Assembly (NCBI GenBank): GCA_031282985.1
Contig: JAITCR010000189.1
Span: forward strand, 1 to 10,906
Direction of reading: 5' to 3'
Length of the DNA: 10,906 nucleotides
Source: Nitrososphaerota archaeon
Lineage (GTDB): Archaea; Thermoproteota; Bathyarchaeia; Bathyarchaeales; Bathycorpusculaceae
This document shows positions 1 through 6,915 of the stretch, one piece after another. Numbering within the stretch: position 1 is the stretch's first letter; each line of letters opens with the position of its first letter. The position numbers were made by a program, and so were the translations under genes. Under the pieces are notes generated by a model. It saw only the letters and a list, made by a program, of their open reading frames with translations. It was not told the origin of the DNA and did not search any database.

Positions 1-52
1 AGAGGTTGGGGTTCATAATTTTGAACTGCTCCCAATTCTGTGCAAGCAACAT
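1..52 (-). CDS. possible partial ORF running off the left edge
   Basis: On the minus strand an ATG at 52 opens a frame that stays open to the window edge and reads MLLAQNWEQFKIMNPNL. The frame is also open upstream to a TGA at 91-89, without an ATG, GTG or TTG. No clear Shine-Dalgarno site precedes the ATG. The peptide has a natural-looking composition but is far too short to assign to a family. It could be the start of a real gene, a gene remnant, or chance. Confidence 0.2.
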   Translation of the reverse strand, partial: MLLAQNWEQFKIMNPNL

Positions 53-80
53 AATGTTTTTGATGGCAATTTTGAAGGTC

Positions 81-105
81 GCTGCCCTTCAAAAAGAAGG
101 GCAGC
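81..105. other. perfect 10-bp hairpin with A5 loop
   Basis: GCTGCCCTTC (81-90) and GAAGGGCAGC (96-105) are exact reverse complements separated by AAAAA. No T-tract follows on either strand, so it is not a standard intrinsic terminator. It sits between the five-gene minus-strand operon and the left edge, and could be a transcript-end structure or part of a mobile-element end. From 155 to 300 I see no gene. A run of six A on the plus strand at 155-160 would be a T6 tract for the operon's transcript, and is a possible oligo-T terminator. Confidence 0.5.
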
Positions 106-106
106 T

Positions 107-154
107 CAATTATATAAATGCATTAACAATCAATTATATAAATGCGTTAACAAT
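107..154. repeat. tandem duplication of a 24-bp unit
   Basis: Positions 107-130 and 131-154 are two adjacent copies of the same 24-bp unit (beginning CAATTATATAAATG and ending TTAACAAT). They differ at one base, A at 122 against G at 146. The repeat follows the hairpin at 81-105 directly. Only two copies are present. Confidence 0.85.
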
Positions 155-300
155 AAAAAATGATATAAACGATTATCCGGGGTTTATAGCATGTTGTATT
201 TGTTGTTGCCCTTTCTTTTTATTTACCTTCGATATCTCACTCAGATGTGTGCCCCAAAATCACGTTATTAAAACTATTTGTATTTAGAGTTTAAGCACTA

Positions 301-1251
301 TCATAGTGTTCGTTCTGGTTTACGGTAAAAATATTTACACTCATTAGATTTTTTTGCGCACTCTTTACAAGAATTTTGTTTTCTATTTTTCTCTGGACAG
401 TTATTATAACATGTAGCAATTATATCCTCTTCGCTACGTGATCTAATAATGTCAAAATAACACAGCATTTTACGTTTATCTGCAATATTTGCTCTAATGT
501 CGCTCAATAAACGAGCATCCATAGGGGTGTAAAAATATTCGTTATTAATGCTATCATTTTGAAAACAATAGAAACCAACATCATGTGCTGGCGGACGTGA
601 AGGAGAGGAGTAAACAACAATATCACTATAATAAGGCATAAATTCCAAAACGCTATTATCGTAGTAAACGCCTAAACACTTATCATACGACTGTGCTCCT
701 CCAATTTCTAAGACTCTTGCCCTTAAACGATTAAAAAAGCCATCTATTATATGCTTATGCTCTACGGATGTAATATAATAATATGCAACATTTTTCACTA
801 TATTTTTGGCGATAGCTTCAGTTAATTTTGGGGTTATAGTGTTTAAATTGTTTGTTATTACCCAAACTTCATTACGTATGTTTACATCAGCAAAATCACT
901 GTTAATAGCCATTGCATCTTCCATTATTTCAATTTCAGACAAAGTTTTTTGTTCTTGTAAATTAAATATTCCTTTTTTAATTTGTGTTGTTTCTGAATAT
1001 AAGCACTCTTTTATATCATCCACTTGCCTGTTGAGCATTATCGCAAATAACCCTGTGCAAAGAAATGAAATAGTAACCATGTCAAAGGCGATTGTTAATA
1101 AAGTATTATCAAAAATAGGTAATCTGTCTAAAATGAAACTCATTAAACTTATTATAAACGAAAAAAAGGCAATTTCATAATATCGATTATATCTTTTTTC
1201 GTTAGAATCTTTTGAAGACTTTTTTGACCTGAGGTTGCGCTTGAGTTTCAT
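301..1251 (-). CDS. two-helix membrane protein with uncharacterised soluble domain and C-terminal Cys cluster
   Basis: The 316-residue product has a basic, Lys/Arg/Ser-rich N-terminus and two hydrophobic helices (about 27-42 and 51-73) with a short loop. A helical stretch (about 78-120) and an alpha/beta-like soluble domain follow, starting near NEVWVITNNL (about 127-136). With a basic N-terminus and two helices, the soluble part should face the cytoplasm. The C-terminus has five cysteines (281, 285, 295, 298, 305) in a CX3C...CX2CX6C arrangement among lysines, which may bind a metal. The layout mirrors the 358-residue protein two genes upstream, whose soluble domain has a similar GEIWAMTSF strand. 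I recognise no named family; a degenerate phospholipase D-like fold is only a guess, since no HKD motif is visible. It is the last gene of the operon, 11 bases after the GNAT gene, with a weak Shine-Dalgarno site. Confidence 0.8.
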   Translation of the reverse strand: MKLKRNLRSKKSSKDSNEKRYNRYYEIAFFSFIISLMSFILDRLPIFDNTLLTIAFDMVTISFLCTGLFAIMLNRQVDDIKECLYSETTQIKKGIFNLQEQKTLSEIEIMEDAMAINSDFADVNIRNEVWVITNNLNTITPKLTEAIAKNIVKNVAYYYITSVEHKHIIDGFFNRLRARVLEIGGAQSYDKCLGVYYDNSVLEFMPYYSDIVVYSSPSRPPAHDVGFYCFQNDSINNEYFYTPMDARLLSDIRANIADKRKMLCYFDIIRSRSEEDIIATCYNNCPEKNRKQNSCKECAKKSNECKYFYRKPERTL

Positions 1252-1262
1252 ATTTTATATCT

Positions 1263-1682
1263 CTATAATGTTTTTTCCATCTTAATATGCGGTATGCCGG
1301 CCTCAATAAAAACAGGTTCACGAGCAGAATATCCAAGATACTCATAAAATTTCTTAGCTTGGACTTGAGCATTTAAACACGCTAAAATACAGCCTAATGA
1401 TCGCCCATAGTTTTCTGCTTCACGCATAATGTTGCTGCCCAATCCTTGTCTGCGTTTGTTTTTTACTATTGCAGCACGACCAATACGAAGTTGTTTCCCA
1501 TCAATACGCACTCGAATATAGCCTACGAGTTCTGTGCATTCAAACACACAAATGTGGACAAATGTGTCTTCTCCACCCTCGAACTCGTCTATTTCAGAAA
1601 TACCCTGTTCTATTATGAACACCTCGCGACGCAATTGTGCTATTTCATCAGTCAAATCATGAAAAAATTGTGTTCGTATCAT
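1263..1682 (-). CDS. GNAT-family N-acetyltransferase, ElaA-like
   Basis: This 139-residue protein is a complete single-domain GNAT acetyltransferase, which moves an acetyl group from acetyl-CoA to an amine. The N-terminal LRREVFIIEQ (17-26), the acidic GGED/H stretch (36-43), the acetyl-CoA loop motif RRQGLG (77-82), the LNAQVQAKKFYEYLGY segment and the closing EAGIPHIKMEK together are typical of the ElaA-like subgroup. The acceptor is not predictable. Its ATG overlaps the stop codon of the upstream membrane-protein gene (ATGA, 1682-1679), so translation is probably coupled and the two products are likely made in fixed ratio. The second membrane-protein gene follows after 11 bases. It may modify one of its neighbours or a product of the operon's enzymes, but that is inference. 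Confidence 0.9.
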   Translation of the reverse strand: MIRTQFFHDLTDEIAQLRREVFIIEQGISEIDEFEGGEDTFVHICVFECTELVGYIRVRIDGKQLRIGRAAIVKNKRRQGLGSNIMREAENYGRSLGCILACLNAQVQAKKFYEYLGYSAREPVFIEAGIPHIKMEKTL

Positions 1683-2755
1683 GGTAAAACAATGCCTAAA
1701 ATAGTTATGTATTTTTCAAAACCATTTGTTTTCATTTTATCTTTTAAAATTTTTTCTAAAGCATTATTAGGTGTCATGAATCTTTGACAAAGGCTTCTAA
1801 AGTTTTCAATCTCTGCATCGCTAAACACTACATGGGCACTCAAAGACCCAACTTCATCCACTGTTTCTCCTGTAAGAATATGTAATGCGCCATCTGTCAT
1901 CTTTATTGCAAAAAATCCTCTTTCATCAGCTAAAGTTCTGTTGATGGTATCTTTAAGCATATAATGTTTTGCAATACCATTCTTTGCGGCAACACTGTCA
2001 GCGCCATAATAATCTTTCAAAAGTTTAATAAATCCTGGAAATTGCTTTATGTTATTTGCTGCATTTGCATCAAATGTTTCTTTGCTGATTATGTCAATTA
2101 AATCAGATGGAACAATACAAATTCTTTTTGTTGTAATTCCTAAAGTTACCATTTCTTTAAGCTTTTCAGTCCAAGCATCTTCATAGCCATCATCTTTAAT
2201 CCATTCATCAGGCGCAAAACTGGTCATTGCCCAAATTTCGCCCTTAAAATTTTTACCATTAATTTTCTTATCTGTTATGATTAAATCAGCGAAATATTCA
2301 AGCTCATTATAATACTCTCGTGGACTAAGCTTGCCTGAGCGTACACCATTGACTGCCTCTGTGATAACTGCATTAACTTCATCCATTCTCCTTGAAGCAA
2401 AACGAATAATTCGGTCATTACCCGACAAAAATGCCTTTTCCAATAGTGGATTGGTGTGGGATATTTTTTCGTCCAATTTTTTAAATTTATTAATATTATC
2501 TTGCTGATAGAGCTCATTCTTGTTTTGACCATTTATAAGCGAATATTGGTTTATAATTATGGGCGCCAATAAACCCAGACCTATTATTGCTAATTTTGCA
2601 TCGCTAGTTAATGGATTACTATTTGTCACCATTGGCGTAAATACTGTTACTATGATAGCAATAATGGGAATAACAATTTGAAGACTTATCGCAAATATAT
2701 CGCCGCGTTGCCACTTTCCTTTATTATGATCGTTAGTTGGATGATTTTGACCCAT
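1679..2755 (-). CDS. two-helix membrane protein with large uncharacterised cytoplasmic domain
   Basis: The 358-residue product starts with a hydrophilic tail and has two hydrophobic helices (about 20-43 and 54-74). A helical linker (about 80-150) leads into a soluble domain with the segment GEIWAMTSFAPDEW (172-185) and a strand GITTKRICIVP (206-216). The order (strand ending in an acidic/Trp turn, helix, then a basic-rich strand) resembles uncharacterised domains sometimes likened to phospholipase D folds. I see no HKD motif and do not assign an activity. It shares its plan with the 316-residue protein, and the two bracket the GNAT gene. A GGGAG Shine-Dalgarno site lies a few bases before the ATG. 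It follows the dehydrogenase gene by 39 bases and overlaps the GNAT gene by ATGA. Confidence 0.82.
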   Translation of the reverse strand: MGQNHPTNDHNKGKWQRGDIFAISLQIVIPIIAIIVTVFTPMVTNSNPLTSDAKLAIIGLGLLAPIIINQYSLINGQNKNELYQQDNINKFKKLDEKISHTNPLLEKAFLSGNDRIIRFASRRMDEVNAVITEAVNGVRSGKLSPREYYNELEYFADLIITDKKINGKNFKGEIWAMTSFAPDEWIKDDGYEDAWTEKLKEMVTLGITTKRICIVPSDLIDIISKETFDANAANNIKQFPGFIKLLKDYYGADSVAAKNGIAKHYMLKDTINRTLADERGFFAIKMTDGALHILTGETVDEVGSLSAHVVFSDAEIENFRSLCQRFMTPNNALEKILKDKMKTNGFEKYITILGIVLP

Positions 2756-2794
2756 AACGCTCCCTTTTTCCCAATTTTATATAGTGGACATTTA

Positions 2795-3544
2795 TCATTT
2801 CCCAGATGTATCTTCGAATTCATATTTGGAAAGGGGGTCTGAACAGAGATATCCACCGTCGGCTACAAGTGTTGTTCCGTTTACAAAACTGGCTTCTTTT
2901 GAGAATAGAAAATATGCAACATTTGCAATTTCTTCATCGGTACCTAAACGTCCTAACGGAGTTAAACTGCGCGATTTGTTAAAAATTTCGTCCGTATCCA
3001 TTTCGCCACCAATCCACCCCGCAGGTAGAGCGTTAATTCTGATTCCACGCTTACCAAGGGTATTTGCGAGGGTTTTAACCAAATTATGAATGGCCGCTTT
3101 TGTCGTAGCATAAGCTGACGCACCATAAGAACCTCTGAAGCCCTCTGTGCTTGTAATGATGACAATAGAACTGCCCTTATTCATTTGCCCCTTTAATTCA
3201 TGCACAAGATAATTGGGTGCAGTGAGATTGATGGCAATACTCTTGTCCCATATAACATGATCAAACAAATCTGGATTCTCCATGGCAAAGAAAAATTGAG
3301 CAAAAATCAAGCCGTCAATTTGACCATCAACAGATTTCACAAATCGGTTCAACTCATCGCGAGATGCCAAATCCACCTGAGTTAACTTGAGTTTATCTGT
3401 TGAAAATTCAGTCATCATTTTTTTGGCGTTTTCGGCATACTCTGCATCATAGGTACCGACAACTGAAATTTCTTTCTGAATTAACTTTCGCGTAATAGAT
3501 TCTGCATAGCCTAGTTTTGCAGCTCCAATAACAATAGCTTTCAT
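2795..3544 (-). CDS. short-chain dehydrogenase/reductase (classical SDR)
   Basis: The 249-residue length and motif order fit a classical SDR, a cytoplasmic NAD(P)(H)-dependent oxidoreductase with a Rossmann fold. Visible are the N-terminal beta strand with a variant nucleotide loop GAAKLG (7-12), an Asp after the third strand (VDLAS, 57-61), and the catalytic residues Asn106, Ser132, Tyr145 and Lys149 in SAYATTKAA. The C-terminal FVNGTTLVADGGY is the usual substrate/tetramer end. The loop lacks the standard TGxxxGIG form, and the NNAG motif is replaced by LIFAQFF; such variation occurs in enoyl-reductase-like SDRs. The substrate is unknown. It lies 23 bases after the radical SAM gene, so it may reduce or oxidise that enzyme's product. 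Confidence 0.92.
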   Translation of the reverse strand: MKAIVIGAAKLGYAESITRKLIQKEISVVGTYDAEYAENAKKMMTEFSTDKLKLTQVDLASRDELNRFVKSVDGQIDGLIFAQFFFAMENPDLFDHVIWDKSIAINLTAPNYLVHELKGQMNKGSSIVIITSTEGFRGSYGASAYATTKAAIHNLVKTLANTLGKRGIRINALPAGWIGGEMDTDEIFNKSRSLTPLGRLGTDEEIANVAYFLFSKEASFVNGTTLVADGGYLCSDPLSKYEFEDTSGK

Positions 3545-3567
3545 AATAGATCATCTAAATTTATTTT

Positions 3568-4689
3568 TTAGGGATGCATATAAGGATATGCGCTTTCACT
3601 TGTTCCAAGGATATTTAGAAGTTTACGAATAGCCATACAAACGTGAGGCTTTTGTCCAAGTAAGCACCCTGTTTCATTAACAACTTCACCTAAACAATAG
3701 CCTCCACAGTACTTCCTTGCGGAACATTGTTTACAGTGTTCCATATTTTCAGTTGTTCGTTGCTGTAAAGCGTTCAATTTATCCTCATCAATATCAAAGC
3801 TCTTCGTAAGAGGATTCCATTTCCCATACACAAAACAATCCATATGATGAGCATTTTCACCAAAGGTCACAAGATCACAAGCAGAAATATACCCATCTGG
3901 CGTAAAATGTGGTACTGGCGTGCAAGCACGACAATGCTTGTTTGTTACGCCATCAAAATTGCACGTTAGAAAGCTACCATAAAAAACATCTTTCTTTTTT
4001 GCGTATTGAGTAGCCTCAATGTAGATGCCAACATATTTACTCATATCGAACTTAAATGTGTTCATTTTTTCTTTATCTGAATAAGCAGGAATTGATCCAA
4101 CGCTTGGGAATACGGGATCAGACCATATATAACGTATTCCCAACTTGGTAAAATAATCCACCATGTCTTTCTGTCGTTCGACATTTTCATCAGTAATAGT
4201 AACCCTTGCACCGACCATAATATTCCGACCTTTTTGATGAGTCACTAACCAACGTACATTTTCTTCAATATACGGTGACGTGGGATCACCATTTGGGAAA
4301 TGGCGTTGTGTATCATGAATATCAGGTTCACCATCAAAAGATATCCACATAATGTTAATGTTATTTAATAACCACTCTCGGTCTCCTCTTGCAAAAACTC
4401 CATTTGTTTGCAATTCAACCGTTAACTGCTTCCCTGCAATGCTTTGCGCATAATCAACAATTTGTTTCATTAACTTAATTTCTTGTGTAGGTTCACCAGG
4501 TCCGTAAAAACGTATGTGTCTACTAGAGTTTTCCGAAAAGAAAAAATCAATTCCTGCCTTAGCAATTTCAAGAGAAAGCGTCCGTTCTATCATTTTGGCA
4601 CGCTCTTCACGATTATAACAATACTCACAACAAAGGTTGCATTTAGTTGTCAGAAAAAACGATACCATTTGCTTGTTGATGTGTGGCAA
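3568..4689 (-). CDS. radical SAM protein with SPASM-type C-terminal iron-sulfur domain
   Basis: This 373-residue protein has the radical SAM signature CX3CX2C (Cys17, Cys21, Cys24), which holds a 4Fe-4S cluster that splits S-adenosylmethionine. It also has a GGEP-like YGPGEP (62-67), strands VELQTNG and WISFDGE, and a cysteine-rich C-terminus. The latter has Cys253, Cys256 and Cys271, then CX2CX5CX3C (319, 322, 328, 332), Cys342 and Cys351, as in SPASM/twitch domains that carry auxiliary clusters. Relatives include peptide maturases and anaerobic sulfatase-maturing enzymes; which substrate applies here is unknown. I found no convincing precursor-peptide gene beside it. The start is TTG at 4689, chosen because AAGGAGA lies 8 bases upstream and the product then begins just before the cluster motif as in relatives. 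It is the first gene of the five-gene minus-strand operon. Confidence 0.92.
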   Translation of the reverse strand: MPHINKQMVSFFLTTKCNLCCEYCYNREERAKMIERTLSLEIAKAGIDFFFSENSSRHIRFYGPGEPTQEIKLMKQIVDYAQSIAGKQLTVELQTNGVFARGDREWLLNNINIMWISFDGEPDIHDTQRHFPNGDPTSPYIEENVRWLVTHQKGRNIMVGARVTITDENVERQKDMVDYFTKLGIRYIWSDPVFPSVGSIPAYSDKEKMNTFKFDMSKYVGIYIEATQYAKKKDVFYGSFLTCNFDGVTNKHCRACTPVPHFTPDGYISACDLVTFGENAHHMDCFVYGKWNPLTKSFDIDEDKLNALQQRTTENMEHCKQCSARKYCGGYCLGEVVNETGCLLGQKPHVCMAIRKLLNILGTSESAYPYMHP

Positions 4690-4695
4690 TTTTAG

Positions 4696-4763
4696 TTCTC
4701 CTTGTTAATTATTTGGTTGTGCCTTCTAATCTGATAACTTTTCTATGTTACCGTTATTTTTAA
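4696..4763 (-). promoter_or_regulatory. probable promoter and ribosome-binding site of the radical SAM operon
   Basis: Reading the minus strand, TTAAAAATAA (4763-4754) is a plausible archaeal TATA box. Transcription would begin about 25 bases downstream, near 4734. AAGGAGAA (4703-4696) is a strong Shine-Dalgarno sequence 8 bases before the TTG start at 4689. The TATA assignment is by eye only. Confidence 0.45.
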
Positions 4764-4785
4764 TTATTGTTCTGGTTGGACTTAA

Positions 4786-4974
4786 GTATCTTTCTTACAT
4801 TTCACTATAGACACGTTTGTTGCAACACCAAAAGTTAACCGATTAGTAGACAGCACCAAAACTTTGGAACTGCCGAATTGTATAGCTGATTTAGCTAACT
4901 TAGATTTTAGAAAAGCAATAGTGACTTATCATATGGATTTCATGGTTCCAGATAGATTCAAATTTTTAAGTTAA
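4786..4974 (+). pseudogene. degraded coding remnant, 62 open codons without a good start
   Basis: A plus-strand frame is open from just after a TAA at 4783-4785 to a TAA at 4972-4974. It reads as protein-like sequence, including KVNRLVDSTKTLELPNCI and VTYHMDFMVPDRFKFLS. No ATG occurs until late (cat-ATG-gat near 4932), and no Shine-Dalgarno site supports any start. The balanced composition suggests the C-terminal remnant of a lost gene rather than an active one. I cannot name its family. It lies in the divergent spacer between the radical SAM operon and the 400-residue protein, so it may instead be chance opening in regulatory DNA. Confidence 0.3.
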
Positions 4975-5039
4975 ACCGCTATATCTTGATTTATTCCCCG
5001 TCATTTATGTGTATTCATTCATTAAAATATAGCGTTTAA
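4971..5039. repeat. imperfect inverted repeat in the divergent spacer
   Basis: TTAAACCGCTATAT (4971-4984) is mirrored by ATATAGCGTTTAA (5027-5039), complementary except for one extra C in the left arm, with 42 bases between. The left arm covers the stop codon of the coding remnant. The right arm touches an AT-rich stretch that could be a TATA box for the rightward gene. It may be an operator, or the ends of a very small decayed element. Confidence 0.5.
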
Positions 5040-5086
5040 ACCAGTATAATTATCTATATGTTTGAGACCAGTATTGCTGGAGGAAG
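5022..5086 (+). promoter_or_regulatory. promoter region and Shine-Dalgarno site of the 400-residue protein gene
   Basis: Two TATA-like stretches are present: TTAAAATATA (5022-5031) and TATAATTA (5045-5052). A strong Shine-Dalgarno sequence GGAGGAAG is at 5079-5086. Initiation about 25 bases after the second box would fall near 5075, giving a short leader with the Shine-Dalgarno site and a start near 5090. The first box would instead suit the ATG at 5058. Confidence 0.45.
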
Positions 5087-5089
5087 AGA

Positions 5090-6292
5090 ATTCTGGCAAA
5101 AATCATTGACAGTTCAAATGCTGAAACTGGTGAAGTTGTTTTAAATTTTTGTGATCCGACATTTATCCACGATTCAGATTTACAATCTGAACAAACCGAT
5201 GCAAAGAACCTTTCTCGTTTACTTGCGTATACCCTTTATGCAAAGAAGGTTATCATCCCAGGCAGATACTTACTCCAACCCAGCCCTTTTTACACCTTAA
5301 TAACAGTGCTACCCGAGTTTTTGCAGGAAGGTATAATTGTGCCTGACTTGCGTCGGGGCACTGGGTCTTTTCAAGAATTAGAGACAGAGCGAAATCGTGG
5401 ATCTGACGCAATGAAATGCGCCACCTTTTTGGACGAGAATGCACGTTATATAGCGGCTTTTGATGATAAAGGACAAAGTGATCATTATCACGCACAGATT
5501 CTCGAAGATATATCTCCGTCTGGTGCAATCAGTAAATTTTTTGGGGCGAAATATCATCGTCATTTTTCAAACATTTCTAAACAGTATTTGCAGCTAAATG
5601 ACAGATTAAACAGTCGATCAACTTTCGTTCGCATTGCAACTGAAGAGCGCCCAAGTATGAAAACTTTTTGGGAACAATGGGCGGCAGTTCGATACTACAC
5701 AACCCCGCTGATGTTCGATAGAATCAGAGTTAGAGATATGCCTTGTAGTGCGGCTATAATACTGCAACGGACAGGTGTTCTGGCTGGACCTTATATTGAA
5801 AAGTCAAATATTTTAAAAGAGTTTCCAGACCCTATGTACGAAGTAGCTAGACATATGGCGTTGTGTATTCCAGATTTTGAGACAGATAAGGATATACGTG
5901 TTTTAGGAAACGCAGTGCTGTCTGCTCGCAAAGCAGTTCCTCAGGCAGTAGGAAAATTTGCGGATATTGTCAAAAAAAATCAAGCTCTTGAACTATCTAA
6001 AACTCTTAATGAATCACTAATGGAAGCATATTTGAGCGAGCCTGTATTTCCAAATCTCTCAGATACACTTAGACAAAAAGTTAAACGTTCGGCAAAAAAT
6101 GCCTTACGCGAGACTTTGATAGGTGTAGCACTTTCTCTTCTGGGATCCGTTTCAATTCCAATAGACTTTATTAAAAATTTTTCTGAACCCTTTGTTGTTG
6201 AGAACCAACAGAAAAAAGTGGCTCCATGGAAAGTATCTGCTCAGTACTGTATAGATTTGTATCAAAAAACTTCAGCAGATAAACGGCAATAA
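5090..6292 (+). CDS. uncharacterised 400-residue protein with non-standard or frameshifted start
   Basis: The coding frame is open from 5066 and looks like protein well before the first usual start, GTG at 5306 (for example EVVLNFCDPTFIHDSDL and LLAYTLYAKKVIIPGRYLL). No ATG, GTG or TTG lies between 5066 and 5306. I place the start at ATT 5090, six bases after GGAGG. CTG at 5093 is also possible. Alternatively the gene starts at ATG 5058 (MFETSIAGGREFWQK) and a lost A in the A5 run at 5098-5102 broke the frame, since one extra A would join it to IIDSSNAETGEVV. The protein is mostly helical and hydrophilic, with one hydrophobic stretch near the end (LIGVALSLLGSVSIPI), perhaps a membrane or amphipathic helix. 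I recognise no family. It is divergent from the radical SAM operon, and may be related to it in function or merely adjacent. Confidence 0.65.
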   Translation: MLAKIIDSSNAETGEVVLNFCDPTFIHDSDLQSEQTDAKNLSRLLAYTLYAKKVIIPGRYLLQPSPFYTLITVLPEFLQEGIIVPDLRRGTGSFQELETERNRGSDAMKCATFLDENARYIAAFDDKGQSDHYHAQILEDISPSGAISKFFGAKYHRHFSNISKQYLQLNDRLNSRSTFVRIATEERPSMKTFWEQWAAVRYYTTPLMFDRIRVRDMPCSAAIILQRTGVLAGPYIEKSNILKEFPDPMYEVARHMALCIPDFETDKDIRVLGNAVLSARKAVPQAVGKFADIVKKNQALELSKTLNESLMEAYLSEPVFPNLSDTLRQKVKRSAKNALRETLIGVALSLLGSVSIPIDFIKNFSEPFVVENQQKKVAPWKVSAQYCIDLYQKTSADKRQ

Positions 6293-6343
6293 ACATTTCC
6301 ACACACAATTGCAGCAGCATCACAGATCTGAAACAACGAAACA

Positions 6344-6371
6344 GGGTTTTTCCCAAAGTTTGTGGTTTTTT
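6344..6371 (+). terminator. probable terminator after the 400-residue protein gene
   Basis: GGG-TTTTT-CCC (6344-6354) is followed shortly by a T6 run (6366-6371) within GTGGTTTTTTATTGG. Oligo-T tracts of this kind end transcription in archaea. The tract lies about 75 bases after the stop codon and just before the J-domain gene's promoter region. Confidence 0.45.
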
Positions 6372-6448
6372 ATTGGTTGGGAGTAATATTTAATTTGATG
6401 CGTGGAGCGTAAAATAAATAAAAATATTCACTGTGGTGGTTTAGGTTA

Positions 6449-6742
6449 ATGGATTTGGTTGATGGCAAGAGTTTGTATGATGTTTTAGGGGTAAATAGGA
6501 ATGCCACGCGTGAGGAGATTAAGAATGCGTATCGTGAGCTCATAAAGTTTTATGCGCCTGATTTGAATATGGGTGAGCCTGAACGGGTAAAGCTACAGTG
6601 TGAAGAAAAAGCTAAAGAGCTAAATTTTGCATATGAAGTTTTAAGTGATGTTGACAAAAGAAGAGCTTATGATGCTAAACTTGATACACCAAGGAATCGT
6701 AGGAAAGTAACATACGTTAATAATCTGTGGTATATTGTATAG
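6449..6742 (+). CDS. small J-domain protein with HPD changed to APD
   Basis: The 97-residue product is almost only a J-domain. It has the opening SLYDVLGVNRNATREEIKNAY, helix II up to KFY, and helix III with ELNFAYEVLSDVDKRRAYD. In DnaJ/Hsp40 proteins the HPD loop stimulates the ATPase of DnaK/Hsp70, and its histidine is essential. Here the loop reads APD (residues 36-38, codon GCG), so normal Hsp70 activation is unlikely. The Pro and Asp and the rest of the fold are kept, which suggests a retained, possibly altered role. No Gly/Phe region, zinc finger or membrane segment follows; a 25-residue tail ends in NNLWYIV. GGTGGT lies 8 bases before the ATG. No dnaK or grpE is in the window. The confidence is for the gene and fold, not the role. 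Confidence 0.88.
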   Translation: MDLVDGKSLYDVLGVNRNATREEIKNAYRELIKFYAPDLNMGEPERVKLQCEEKAKELNFAYEVLSDVDKRRAYDAKLDTPRNRRKVTYVNNLWYIV

Positions 6743-6915
6743 TTCCCGTTTCCATTGAACTTTGTTTTTTATCAAGTTACGTCCAGCCATTTTTTCGTTA
6801 ATAATCTTGTTTAAGTATGTAACGTGAAGGGATATTTTATAATGGAGTTAACAAAACAACAACAGTTTTTATGACAAGTTTTAATTTATCAATCTGCTAT
6901 TTTTAGGGTGAATTG

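Noticed and set aside
1..80. tRNA-like segment suggested by GGGTTCATAATTTTGAAC
   Set aside because: No acceptor stem, anticodon arm or D-arm can be formed around it.
6..287. Plus-strand 93-codon frame at the left edge
   Set aside because: It reads through the hairpin and the tandem repeat, has no Shine-Dalgarno site, and its peptide is an odd mix of repeated and Cys/Phe-rich residues.
806..1180. Plus-strand frame inside the 316-residue protein gene
   Set aside because: It is the antisense shadow of a well-supported coding region and shows no family motifs.
4690..5057. RiPP precursor peptide gene for the radical SAM enzyme
   Set aside because: Minus-strand ATGs in the spacer open frames of only a few codons, and the plus-strand remnant has no proper start.
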